NCBI GenBank assembly: GCA_036346355.1
Contig: CM070579.1
Span: 6,448,001 to 6,512,000 of the forward strand
From: Rhipidocladum racemiflorum
Lineage: Eukaryota > Streptophyta > Magnoliopsida > Poales > Poaceae
Length of the DNA: 64,000 bases
Reading direction: 5' to 3'
Below are positions 22,411 to 33,056 of this stretch, piece after piece. The translations under genes were made by a program, and so were the position numbers. Each line of letters starts with the position of its first letter. Position 1 is the first letter of the stretch. A model generated the notes under the pieces. The model was not told the origin of the DNA, searched no databases, and was given only the letters and a program-made list of their open reading frames with translations.

Positions 22411-24290
22411 CTAATCATCTCCCTCCCTCCGGTGGAGGATATCCCGCGGCGAGATTCGGTGGGCGATCTCCTGAGCGCACGGGTCGACTCGGGCCATGAG
22501 TGCCTCGACTTCTTCGTCGCTCTGATCGGCAGCAACGCCGCTCCCGACCGCCTCGAGATCGACACCGTCATAGTAAGAAACGGTGTTGACCAGGGCCGAC
22601 GAAGCACCAAGCACCGCCGCTTCCCGAACTGACGCCTCGATGTGCTCGAACCCGTCCTCAAAGAGATTCGGCGATGGAACTCGGGCCCGGGGTAAGCCCG
22701 AGAAGCCGGTCGCAGACGGTTTGGCTGGCCACCTGGAGGGCCGTCAGCTCGACCGTCGTGTCGGCCGCATCCCTCTCCGCCACCCGCTTGTCCAAGAGGG
22801 TCGAGTCTCGCGTCTTGACCGCCGCATCCCGCTGCTCCACCGCCACCCTTCGCGACTCCAGCATGTCGCTAAGGTCCTTCCGTAGCTCTACAAAGACAAA
22901 AACAACATCAAAAGATGCCCGCTACAACAACGGCCAAGAGGTGGGACTACCCACCGGCCACGGAGGCCTCCCTGGCGCGAAGCTCCTCCTCGACATTGGC
23001 ACACGCTTCTCGGTCGGATGCAAGCTCCCCCGAGCAAGGTCTCGCTCGCCACGCAGTCGGTCGGCCTCCCTTCGGGCCGACTCGAGTTCCTCTCGGAACA
23101 GGGCGGCCTCCGCCCGAGCGGACTCCTCGGCGCGGACCGCGGAGGTCTTGACCCTTTCGACCTCCTCCAGGGCCGACCTGGCCCTCTCTGCCTCGTCGGT
23201 CAACGACTCCGTGAGCCGCTGAGCCTCTCGCAAGGCCTCGGTGACTTCCCCCAGCTGCTGACCGGCCGCGGCGGCCTTCCCCTGCTCGGCGGCAAGCGCC
23301 TTTCGGGCGTCGCGAAGTTCTCCCTCCACGATGCACCGCTGGCTGTGCAGACGCCGGAGGAAGCTTGACTTGTCCACCGCCCGGGATACCAAATGCTGCA
23401 AATAAGGTACCTGCCCGGTCAGTCTCCATTTCTCGGTCGAAAAAATCCACGAAAGACGAATCTCCGTCAGTCTTACCGATCCGGCCGGACGGGACTCCTG
23501 AGCGATGGACATCATCGCCCTGGAGGAAGCGTCAACAGCATGGATGAGGTCGGCACGGATCTTCCCCATCTCTGCCTCCACCTCCTTCTGGCACCGCTCT
23601 AGGATGTTCCAATCCGCGCGTTCCACCTCGTCATCCAAGACAAACGCAGGCCCTCCAGACGGGTCGCGGCCGGGCAAGTCGGCCGCGGTCGGCGGCGCCT
23701 TGTCCCGACTTTCCGCCTGCCGAGCGTCATGCGGCGGCCGATTGCGCGCCCTCTGCGACACTCGGACTGCGCTGGCAGCGATCGCTTCGACGGCGGGCGG
23801 CAGGACTCCTCCCGCCGGTGTCACGAACGCCGCGAATCCCAGCGGTCCCCCTGGCGACGGGACCACGCCGACTCCCCCGGTCGACGATGCGGGAGAAGGC
23901 GAGGACGGCAGGACTTCTCCCGCCAATGTTGCGGCGGCAGTCGGCCCGGTGGCGGCGGGACTCACCGACTTCACCGGACGACGGAGCGGGCGGAGCACGC
24001 CCGGCAGGACTTCTCCTCGTATCTGTCGCGGCCGGCAATGGCCCGGCGCTCTCCGGCGGCGGTGGCACCGCCAACAGAACCTGCGGCGGGGGCACACGCA
24101 TGGACCCCGCTCGACGACCGCTGCCGCGACTACCGGCAGGGGCGGAAGTGTCGCGGTTCCTCACCCCGAGGTGGGGCTCGGCGCCCTTCCAACACCGGTG
24201 TGCCCCCTGCGCCTGGCGGTCGGTCGAGGATCGCGTGAAAGAAACAGGAAAGAACCAGGACGGGGACGCGCAAGGCACTTAGCGAGAGGA
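22411..24290 (-). pseudogene. Second antisense frame block of gypsy T (Pro/Ala-rich then long coiled coil)
   Basis: On the minus strand, a Pro/Ser/Ala-rich part (24,100-23,700) is followed by DEVERADWNILERCQKEVEAEMGK. A probable intron has its donor GTAAGA near 23,475 and an acceptor near 23,401. Then comes a long heptad-rich coiled coil (FLRRLHSQRCIVEGELRDARKALA, ALREAQRLTESLTDEAERAR, about 23,390-22,980). Further pieces (RRVAVEQRDAAVKTRD near 22,850; EASVREAAVLGASSALVNTV near 22,600) lead to a stop at 22411. At least one frame change lies near 22,640. Coiled-coil tails of this sort are found in proteins annotated as gypsy-type antisense products. Exon limits are uncertain. Confidence 0.6.
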
Positions 24291-24329
24291 GCGAGCGACC
24301 CGGCGCTGGCGCGCCCTCTTCGCCGGGCC

Positions 24330-25717
24330 CTACGAGGAGGCGTGAGAGATCTCCGCCTCCTCGGGACAAACCTGCGCCGCGGCACCGTCCCCAGGATCGC
24401 GGTCGCCGACCCCGTGGTCGGAACCCGCGTCGCAACCGCCAGAGTCACCTCCGGCGCTCGGACCCCCCTCGCTCGACGACGACTCTTCGTCGTCGTCACT
24501 CAGAGTCTCGTCGGAGACTTCCTCGCCACGCGCGGCCCGGTCCGCGTGCTCCTTCCTCTTCCGCGCCTTCGCGGCCTCCTTCTCCGCCCTCTCCGTCTGG
24601 AGGGCGGCGTCGCGCTGGTCCCTAAGGAGGCGCGCGGCCGCTCTCGCCTCCTTTTCTCCAGGGAGCAAGGACCGGGAGATCATGCCGCCGAGCCCCTGCG
24701 AGAGCGCACTCGGGTAAGGGGGCGGAGGAGCAGAACAAAACAAAAACAAACAGAAGCCATCGGACATACCAAATTCTGCGGGTTCCGCGCCGAGAACGGC
24801 GCGGGCGCCTCGCCCACCGGCTCGGTATCGCCCACAAGGGAGACATGATCCAGCAGCGCAAGGACCTCCGACGCAGGAAGCTCCCGCTCCGACGACCTCG
24901 CGGGGTCGGTCAGTCCGGTGTACTCGAACATGGGGCGTAACCGATCCCTAAGGGGTTGGATGCGCCTCTCCATGAACGTACTGATGACCACCTTGCCTGT
25001 CAGGCCCCGCCGCTTTAGGTCCTCGAGCTTTTCGAGGACTACCTCCACCTTCCTCTTGTCCTTCGAATCGGGACCCCAAGTCCAGCGGGGATTCTGCACC
25101 GGCAGATTCCCACTGTAGGCTGGGGCACTGTTGCCAAGGTTCCGAACGTAGAACCACTCGCTGTGCCACCCCCAGTTCAATGTCGGCAGCTTCACGTCGA
25201 TGTAGAACGGCCTGCGGCTGGGGCGCAGTTGGATTGCCAGGGCACCGAGGAGACCGACGGCGTCCGACGGCAGCCTCGCGAAGAAGAAGTGGCGCCAGAG
25301 CCCCCAGTGGGGTTCGATCCCCAGAAAGGCCTCGCACAGCGTGATGAAGGCCGCGATATGGAGGACCCCGTTTGGGTTCAAGTGGTGTACTTCCCCCCCA
25401 TAGAAGTACAGCAGCCCTCGGACGAACGGGTGGAGCGGGAGGCCAAATTCGCGCTCGTAGAAGGCAGCCAGCGAGACTATCTCCCCGTCTCCCACCTCGG
25501 GGACCTCGGTCCCGGCCGGCGGCGTCACTTGGCCGGACTCGACTTCATGGAGGGGAGGAATTCCTTCCTCTCCAAGCCGAGAAAGCGACCCGCCGCGGAC
25601 GAGTGCGGAATCAGCGACATCTCCAATGCGGGCAAGGGGCCTTCTTTCTTCCCTTGTGCCTTCTTTCCTCTTTTTTGCAGAAGACGCAAACGGAAGCTTT
25701 TTGCCCCCCCGCGCCAC
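24330..25717 (-). CDS. Antisense ORF of gypsy T with 'putative gypsy type transposon' (Transposase_28-like) domain
   Basis: Exon 1 runs 25717-24770. A clean GT donor (24769) and an AG acceptor at 24697-24696 join it in phase to exon 2, 24695-24330, giving about 437 residues. The central part carries EREFGLPLHPFVRGLLYFYG, LNPNGVLHIAAFITLCEAFL and GLWRHFFFARLP, which I recognise as the domain Pfam calls putative gypsy type transposon, seen in antisense ORFs of Tat-like elements. No catalytic function is established. Exon 2 is acidic and Ser-rich (SDETLSDDDEESSSSEG). It lies opposite to gag-pol, between integrase and the 3' LTR. TATAAAGG on the minus strand (25734-25727) sits only 10 bp before this ATG, so either the start or the promoter call needs care. 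No stop or frameshift interrupts exon 1. Confidence 0.75.
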
Positions 25718-26504
25718 CCTCTCCTTCCTTTATAGGCGCTAGGCGGGAACATACGCGCCTTCTCGCCCAACCGACGCCTCCTCACGCAAACCGACGCAGT
25801 CGCTGACCGTCCGCTTGCCACCTCGCCCACTACTCCGGTAACGTGCCGTAGCCCATTTAAATCCCACTGAGCATTAACTGCTTCAACAGGACGGCCGCCT
25901 CGCGCCTCGCGCCGCACACCGCGCAGCGCTGCGCACTCCGCCGGGCAAAACTGGGCAAAAACAACCCGGAAAAAGGTATGAAACGGCCCGCTAGGCCGCC
26001 CGGCCTCGGGGACGGTGGATCACCTTCGGGCTCACACCCGAGGCCCGGCACCGTGTTGGGGTTACGAAGGCCAAGTTCGGCCGACCGGAACTAAAGCCGC
26101 CCCAGCACGAAAAACAGAGCGAGGGGCGGACCGGGGTGAGCTCCCAACGGGCCTCCAGTTGGGTCGACGGACGACCCAATCACCCTAACCTGCATCCGGG
26201 ACCATACCTCACACTCTCCCGCGGAGCTCATCCATGAGTAGCGGCCAGCCGCGCTCCGGGTCGGCGGACGACCCAGTAGCCCGATACGGGATCGAGTAAG
26301 GAAAGGTTCTCATGGAATGCCCACAGTGGGTCGGACGCCCCACCCTGGGAGTTACGTTCGCTTGGGAACGACCCCCTCGAGGGGGATCGCCAAGATTCCA
26401 CCTGGATTACCCGTTTGTAGCTCGCGCGAGCACGGCGTTCAAACCGACGTAGGCAAACGCGCGTTCGCTCACATGACTCTAAAAAAGATCCCATAACCAT
26501 GGCC
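25718..26504. other. Gypsy T non-coding spacer upstream of the antisense ORF
   Basis: GC-rich sequence with no convincing frame. It holds the possible antisense promoter and leads into the subterminal repeats. Confidence 0.5.
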
Positions 26505-27033
26505 GACCAGAGTCCGACTGGGCAAACCCCCGACCGGCTCTCCGACCGCCGGGGCTCGGGGCTACATTCACCGGTGCGCCACGCACTGCCTTTGGCGAGC
26601 GCAGCCGCCAGCTTGCGCCACCGAACGCCGCCGACCTCCAGGTCGTGGCCGCTTTGACCAGGTAAACCCTCGACCAGAGCCCCGACCCGGGGCTCGTGGG
26701 TTACACCCACCGGAAGCGCCACAAGACTGCCTTTGGCGAGCGCACGCGCAGCTTGCGCCATCGAACGTCGCCGACCTCCCGGTCGGCGGCCGCTTTGAGT
26801 AGTAAACCCCGACCGGCGCTCCGACCCGGGCGGGGCTCAAGTTACACTCCACCGGCGCCACAAGACTGCCCTTTGGCGAGCGATTTGCCCAGCTTGCGCC
26901 ACCGAACGCCGCCAACCTCCAGGTCGGCGTCGCTTTTGATCAAACCTCGACCGGCTCTCCGACCCGCTCGGGGCTCGGGTTACACTCCACCGGTGCGCCG
27001 CCAAGACCTGCCCTTTGACGAGCGCAGCTGCCC
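26505..27033. repeat. Subterminal tandem repeat of gypsy T, four units of about 141 bp
   Basis: The word TTTGGCGAGCG (TTTGACGAGCG in the last) starts at 26591, 26732, 26872 and 27014, spacings 141, 140 and 142 bp. Each unit also has GCTTGCGCCAYCGAACG, CCGACCTCC and GGGGCTC in order. The last unit is partial and runs into the polypurine-like CGGGGGCTAC just before the 3' LTR. Tandem repeats here are common in Tat-type elements. Confidence 0.9.
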
Positions 27034-27042
27034 GGGGGCTAC
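27034..27042 (+). other. Gypsy T polypurine-like tract
   Basis: GGGGGCTAC immediately before the 3' LTR, in the position of the plus-strand primer. It is only partly purine. Confidence 0.45.
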
Positions 27043-27891
27043 TGACGAATACCCATACAATGGGTACCTCCATCAGCCCTAGACCGCGAGCGGGCTGACA
27101 TCCCTCAAAAGCCCAAGTTCTGGCAAAGGTTCGTGGGCCGCAAGGGTTCGGCCTGCCACCGATCGGAACCAGTCCCAGGCGGCCGGACCAACCCCGACCT
27201 CCCAAGTCAAAGCGCATGGCCGGCCGGCTCCACTAACACTCGAAGGGCCAACTGCTCTGTGTACGTGACGTCCTCTGATATCCGTACCGGGGTAGGCGGC
27301 TCCTTCCCGAGGATGTCAGAGGGTTCGCCAAGAAGTCAAGCCCCGGTCCCGTCACCGCTGACACACCGCAGAGAAGCGCCCCCTCCCGAGACCAAGCCGA
27401 GGTCAAGAACCATTAAATGCCGGGCTGACGTCCACCCGGTGTGATGCGTCGCCTCGACAGCACGGCTGAAGACTTCCCGACCACAGGGCTACCAACCCGG
27501 CATAGCGACTAGTCAGGGCCCGGTCGGACGACAAGACAAGAAGACCAGACTCCAAGACGTACAGTACCCCCTCCTCTTTTTCTCCAACTCCCATTTGTAA
27601 CCTGCCGCCTCCGGATATATAAGGAGAGGCAGGACCCCGGGAGAGAGGGAGAGATAAGTAGAAAAAACACTCACCAAGACGTTCGTTCCCATCGAGACCA
27701 GCTCTCGTTGTATTCCCACGGTAACTGTTCGACGCCAAGGGCAATATACCTTGATCGAGTGGACTGGAGTAGGGACGTTCAGCCCGAACCAGTATAAACC
27801 TCTGACTTCCCGAGTCGACCATTCAGGGAGAGGGAGCGCGCGACCCCCCTCCGACCATAAATTCGTATTGCCGGTGCACGAAATACCGACA
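27043..27891 (+). repeat. Gypsy T 3' LTR
   Basis: An 849-bp copy of 10402-11246. It begins TGACGAATACCC and ends ATACCGACA, followed by TGTAC. Confidence 0.95.
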
Positions 27892-27919
27892 TGTACATAG
27901 CTGAAATTTTCAATAAAAA

Positions 27920-28215
27920 TTAAATGAAAATTTAGCATTTGGATCTATACACGAATTATAACGTACAACTGATATTCAAAATTAAATAAAAATAAAAATT
28001 AATATAGATTCGGCATGAAAAATAAAAAGGAAACTAGCATTGTGATTTTCATTCTAAAATTTGGATAATAATTGTACAAAAAAATTAGCAATTGGATTTG
28101 AATACAAATTCTCACCTGAAACTGAAAATCAAAAGTAAATAAAAGAGATAACAACATAAATTCATAATTAAGAAAAGAAAATTAGAAATGTGATTTTCAT
28201 ACAAAGTTCAAATTG
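27920..28215. repeat. AT-rich diverged tandem array (continues left of gypsy T)
   Basis: Units of about 50-100 bp start with words like AAATTAGCATTTGGATT and ATACNAATT. They are seen near 27933, 28034, 28085 and 28180. A related unit is at 10357-10395, on the other side of gypsy T, so the insertion split the array. Confidence 0.55.
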
Positions 28216-29070
28216 AAACAAATATCGAGAAACAGAGTGCATATTCTCTCTCTTATAATGTATAACATTAAAACATGACAGATGATGTTCTCCACCCTTC
28301 TTTTAAAAAAAAAAAATCATATATATATTACCAAATAATTTAAGCATGCTTTAAAGGTGACGTCCGTGCACTTACAAGGGCCACCATGCTGGTTTGGTTT
28401 TTTTTTTAAAAAAAGATGACGCTTCGTTCATTCGGTGCAACCCTTATGTTCTTCAAAACAAGTGCGTATCCTCGGTGGAACAAACAATTCTTCTTCTAAC
28501 CAAAAAAAAAAAATGAACGCAGATAGATTGGTAGGTGTGGTTTCAAGTTTCTCCCATAGAGAAATGCTAGTGCGTGTGCGCATTATTAGCCATTGGAGAA
28601 ATGCTAATCCTGCAGCTCACCGCCATGCCGGACATCGGGCTTGGGCGGCAACGATTACAATATCGGTTGGATATGGGAAATCTCTATTGTTCGAACCTAT
28701 TTTCGTCGAAAATCGATAGAAGTTGAACTGTTTCGAAGCCAAATTCTTTGAATTCGACGGTGAAAAAATTCAAAAATTAACTAATTTTATCGATTGTCAC
28801 ACTAATCCCAACATCGGCACGCCAAACTCCGAAGTAAACACGGAAGACGGAACGTACGGGGCACAATCTATAGCCAAGGTGGGCAACACTACTAGTAGTC
28901 GCAGCGTGTATTGTACGGCACAACCCTTGCATCAATTGGCAACACGAAGAAGACTTTGGATGTGCTTAATGTTGTATTAACACAAGCAACACATACACAT
29001 TGACCACGGCTTACTGCGTGGTTGCACCAACCAATCCACACAGACAAGCTCCAGGCTGAAAACACATACA
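28216..29070. other. Intergenic, no gene seen
   Basis: AT-rich DNA with A/T runs near 28303 and 28400. The short frames at 28435-28980 have no recognisable domain and no splice support. Confidence 0.5.
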
Positions 29071-29399
29071 CAGGGTTTCAAATATAGGCGATTTTCGTGT
29101 GTATCAATGGGATGCAACATCTAAAATAAATTAATAAATTGATTAAAATTTTAAAAAATTCAAAATAAAATACGACATAAATACCACTATAATCTGTGAA
29201 AATCGAGAGAAAATCGCTCACAAAATCGGCTCTGAGAAACATTAATTAGCCGATCAAAATCGAGAGAAAATCAGTAGATTTTTGATTTATTTATTTTAAA
29301 ATTTGAATTTCAAAACCATATGATTTCTAGCGATTTTTGAGTGATTTTTGCCAATAATAAAAATCACCTGTAAATTCAAATCCAATATTTGAAACACTG
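29071..29399. mobile_element. hAT-type MITE, 329 bp
   Basis: Starts CAGGGTTTCAAATAT and ends with the inverted form ATATTTGAAACACTG. The 8-bp flanks CACATACA and CACACACG agree at 6 of 8 positions, a worn target duplication. The inside is AT-rich with repeated AAAATCGAGAGAAAATC words. No coding sequence. Confidence 0.65.
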
Positions 29400-29434
29400 C
29401 ACACACGCATACATGCACTAGTGATTCTACAGTA

Positions 29435-29680
29435 AGGTGCTCCATCTGTCTAAAATTTATTGGACATATTTTTAATAATTTTATCCATATATATAGGGTG
29501 TACTTTATATTATAATACAAAAATTAGCATGACGTTTTATTTATACCTATAATAAATATTCGGATTTATTTGGTATTGTCAACATACATGCATTGAATGT
29601 AGTATTTAGAGATAACAATGATGGGTAATCTAATTATTTTTTAATATATGATTAGTCTATGTAAAAGAGAAGGTATATTT
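29435..29680. mobile_element. Left part of a Stowaway-like element split by copia A
   Basis: CTCCATCTGTCTAAAATTTATTGG resembles a worn Stowaway end. The inside matches 54,600-54,760 (GTGACGTTTTATTT, AATAAATATNNGGATTT, TTAGTCTATG). The matching right end, AACAAACTTGGACCAAAGGGG, appears at about 50844-50865, beyond the copia A 3' LTR. Confidence 0.5.
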
Positions 29681-29924
29681 TGTTGAGTTTGAGTATGATA
29701 CGAATTGGTTATCTACTCTATCTCAAGTCTACTCTTACACGGACGGAGTCTCATAAGTACCAACATAAATATATTACTGTAGCATAAGGCAAAAGCAAGA
29801 GCTTTATTGTATGCATCACCTCGTATTTGATATAGCTATTGTGCGTTCATGATTTTTTAAAAAGGTTTTCTCATGTAAAATTCGTGTCTCATGTTTTCTA
29901 TTTTTCTGTGCATTACTTGCAACA
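29681..29924 (+). repeat. Copia A 5' LTR
   Basis: 244 bp, TGTTGAGTTTGAGTATGATA to TTACTTGCAACA. The 3' copy at 50635-50836 is 202 bp because it lacks about 40 bases near its end. Confidence 0.9.
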
Positions 29925-29926
29925 AG

Positions 29927-29940
29927 TGGTATCAGAGCTT
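29927..29940 (+). other. Copia A primer-binding site
   Basis: TGGTATCAGAGCTT, complementary to the initiator tRNA-Met 3' end, two bases after the LTR. Confidence 0.95.
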
Positions 29941-30264
29941 AGGGTTGAATATCCGAGCCACTACCCCAAGAGGAGACTCCCGAGACGACAGTAGAGGCCA
30001 TGTTCCGTCGATGAGGGCTCCGTGCGGCTAGTGATGTGACACGTGAAGCAAAGGGGGCTTCGTGCAATGGTGCAAGAAATACAAAAAGGCATAGTGCTCT
30101 GTGCGCTGGGTGCAAAATAGAAGAAAAAAAGTGGAGCAATGCTCTCGAGGTGGTACAATAAGAAAAGCAAGGTGTAGCTAAGCGTGGATAACGAGCTATT
30201 TCAACTCGATCAAACTTGTTAAGATAACGAGCCAGTTCGATTCGACTCATTATTTTAACGAGCT

Positions 30265-30892
30265 TGTCGACGATTGGAGAACGTGCTCCCGTCGAGCTTA
30301 CTTGTTGAATGGGGGATCAACAGAGCCCCGTCGTACGGACCGAGGCGGCCGTTCGAGCGATGCTAGGTCGGGAGAAGGGGGACACGGTGTTTATCCTGGT
30401 TCGGGCCTCTCACTGCCGAGATAACAACCCTACTCCAGTGTATTGTGTTCTATCTCTTCGTGCCCCTCCCTTGTTACAGATCTTCAGGGGGGTTTAAATA
30501 CTACGACTAGAGGTACAAAGGAGGTAACTGCCTCCTGGGATCACGCCATGTATCCATACTCGTGATCCGCCGTCCTTGATTCGTGCGCTGTTTGAATTTC
30601 GGGTGAGATTTCCCTTGATCTTCGACTGATTGGTTGTCTCCTTCCTTACTCGTAGCGCTCGCCGGGCCCATCGACCAAACGCCTGGGTAGGTCGCGGTCT
30701 CCACGAGCATGCTTGCTCGTGAGAGGGGCGTTTGGTATGGTCGCGAGTAAAGGTGCGCGCGTGTGCGCTCGGAGGAAGAGGAGGGATGCTCGTTTCATTC
30801 TCCCGAGCATCTTCTTTCGGTATCGCCTGGTCGGTGGACTCAGCTAACCACGGGGGTACCGTGGTCTTTTGCCAGATAGCCAATCCCCGACA
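30265..30892 (-). mobile_element. Solo LTR related to gypsy B, 628 bp
   Basis: Starts TGTCGACGATTGG and ends CAATCCCCGACA, with GAGCT on both sides (30260-30264 and 30893-30897). Its start, a CGAGCTTACTTG word and a GGTTCGGGCCTCTCA word are shared with the gypsy B LTR, but the middle differs, so it is a sister family. No internal part remains, as left by LTR-LTR recombination. Confidence 0.9.
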
Positions 30893-31471
30893 GAGCTCAA
30901 ACCTAGACTCGGCTCAACTCGTTAAAAGCTTGAGTTGGCTCGTTACAAATGTGAGCACCAAAGCATGCAAGGTCTTCAAGCAGTGGCTTTGATTCAATAG
31001 AAGTTCATTAGATGGACAGTATGTGAGGTCTTTAGGCGGCATTCTGTTGACAACATTTGAACAAGAGAATCTAAAAAAATGGTGGTTTGGCCAGGTAATT
31101 TACTCATTGTGTCCATTTTTTTCCCATGAGAGGGGGCGGAGAAGAGTCAAAACCACAACAAACACTTACCCAACAATGAAGAAAACACAAGTTGATGCAT
31201 CCTTTGTAGGTGGATTAGTATCTCATTTGAAATGCCATGATGAATAATGGGCAAAAAGGGTGCTCAGTTTTTCTCTTCAATGACAATACCAACTGCCAAA
31301 AGAAAGGGAAGAGAGTAAGATGTTGCAAGGCAGAAGTAACAAGTGAAATGGATCGTAATTCGTAACAACAAGAGTATAAGTACTAAATTAGCTGAAATAG
31401 CCTTTTTGAGAATGGTACACACAATGTAACATATAGCATAAAATGGAGCACCTCTAATACATTAATATAAA

Positions 31472-33056
31472 TGAAAGTGCATCTAGGCCCCTAAATTGGT
31501 TTTGGTTGATTAATGACAAACGATTAAAGGGACTAATGTCTTCAATGAGCTTGTGAGCAGGTAAAAGGTTCAATGTGAGATCTTCTACATGCGAAGGATA
31601 CCCTCAAACGATTATAAGCGAGTAAAACGGCATTGTATTCTTATTTTCTATGTTTTGTGTCGTAGGAATGCCGTACTATTAAGGGGGATGCATCGTAAAT
31701 GATCTAGGATAGTCTCTATGCTCAGATGAATGTTACTTTAATTCTTGTTGAGACCCTAAGTCACCGCGCATGCACCGGAATGTGTTTTTATCAAGTTCAA
31801 GTCGGACATTCCGATGTTACATCGGAAGTTCCGATGTTGCCGGACATTCCGATGTGCATGCTTGCTTTAGTCCGATGCGTGGAAGATGTATCGGAAGTTC
31901 CGATATTTTCGATCGGAAGTTCCGATACGTTGTTGAAGCTTTCTAGGGTGCTCTCTGTAAATATCGGAAGTTCCGATATTTGACATCGGAAGTTCCGATG
32001 TGTTCAAACCTGAAAAAGGGAGCTCTCTGGAATTATCGGACATTCCGATATATTGGATCGGACATTCCGATGTTAAGTCGGAAGTTCCGATGTTTATATC
32101 GGACAGTCCGATATGGACTTAGAAGCATTTGTCAAAGTGCCTTTCTGGGAACATCGGAAGTTCCGATGTTGACATCGGAAGTTCCGATGCACCTATTTCG
32201 ACCGTTGAAGTGCGCTCGAGTTCTGAATGTTTGCACATATCGGACATTCCGATGTTGACATCGGAAGTTCCGATATGCAGTTGAGTGGGTGTATAACGGC
32301 TAGTTTTTGCAAGAAACTATAAATACCCCACTCCTCTCTCATTTGAAGGTGACACACTCATGTTGGCAGAACTCTAGAGCACCTTGAGCACTTTCTAGCT
32401 CTCTCTTGGGTCCACCTCTTTGATCTTAGGGATCATCTAGAGAGTGAGGACTAGAAGTGAGATCTAGAGCTTGATTAAAGAGCAAGTGTCATTCATCTCG
32501 AGCATTAGAGTGTTCCTCCAAGATCGACGGTGCATTTGTTACTCTTGGAGGTTGAAGGACTCCTAGACGGTTAGGCGTCGCTCACAAGCTCCCAAAGGTT
32601 GTGGGACGCCGTGAGAAGTTTGTGAAGGCCGGCTCCGCCTCCGAAAGGAAAGGAACCAATAGTGGAACCAAGCCTCAAGTGTGACCGAGGTTTGGGAGGA
32701 AAGGGTTGGAAAAGACCTGGCTCTTTGGAGCCTCCTCAACGGAGACGTAGGATTCCCTCAAGAATCCGAACTCCGGGAACAAATCCGTGTCATTACATTT
32801 ACTTTACTTAAGCTTGTTTCCTTATTGCTTTGATCTAACCTTCTCAGATTGCTTCTTAAGTTCATTACTTTCAGTTGTTAATTGTCCGTGTCAAAAGTCG
32901 ATCGGACATTCCGAACTGGTATCGGAAGTTCCGATTAAATCGGAAGTTCCGATCCAACACCGGAAGTTCCGATACTCTTTTCGCTGCGACGAATTTAGTT
33001 TATTTTTTAAATTGCCTATTCACCCCTCCCCTCTAGGCAACTTTCTCATCTTTTCA
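31472..33056 (+). mobile_element. Solo LTR of SIRE/Maximus-like copia type, 1,585 bp
   Basis: TG at 31472 (TGAAAGTGCATCTAGGCCCC), CA at 33055-33056, and ATAAA on both sides (31467-31471 and 33057-33061). The end region has CTATTCACCCCTCCCCTCTA, typical of SIRE/Maximus-like LTRs. A large palindrome array is inside. It interrupts the hAT element. Confidence 0.8.
31800..32975. repeat. Array of about 19 palindromes ATCGGAAGTTCCGAT in a solo LTR
   Basis: Fifteen copies lie between 31800 and 32280 and four more between 32900 and 32975. Variants are TCGGACATTCCGA and TCGGACAGTCCGA. Each has TCGGA and TCCGA arms around a 3-base centre. Spacing is uneven (about 20-70 bp), so this is not a simple tandem repeat. 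Confidence 0.9.

Larger units (their letters stand above)
10402..27891 (+). mobile_element. Gypsy T: 17.5-kb Ty3/gypsy LTR retrotransposon, Tat-like, decayed and nested
   Basis: The two LTRs (10402-11246 and 27043-27891) start TG and end CA, are nearly the same, and are flanked by TGTAC on both sides (10397-10401 and 27892-27896). The order gag, protease, RT, RNase H, integrase on the plus strand is that of Ty3/gypsy. The long extra region between integrase and 3' LTR, with antisense frames and tandem repeats, fits the Tat lineage. Two foreign insertions are inside: a hAT-type element (15989-16477) and a copia fragment (17994-20974). Frameshifts in gag, protease and integrase and a stop before RT make it inactive for its own proteins. 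Confidence 0.93.

Noticed and set aside
23505..24848. A 447-codon plus-strand frame.
   Set aside because: It is the reverse of the antisense ORF block, very Arg/Gly-rich, with no domain; the minus-strand reading has recognisable domain and coiled coil.
25727..25734. TATAAAGG as a firm promoter for the antisense ORF.
   Set aside because: It is only 10 bases before the chosen ATG, so transcription would start past it; kept as a possibility in the evidence but not called as a feature.
29927..29940. TGGTATCAGAGC could suggest a tRNA gene fragment.
   Set aside because: It directly follows an LTR end and is the primer-binding site; no cloverleaf can be formed around it. The same holds for 19113-19124.
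31800..32280. Repeated short palindromes could suggest a CRISPR array.
   Set aside because: Spacing is uneven, repeats are 13-17 bases, no cas genes exist, and the array lies in a plant LTR with ATAAA target copies.
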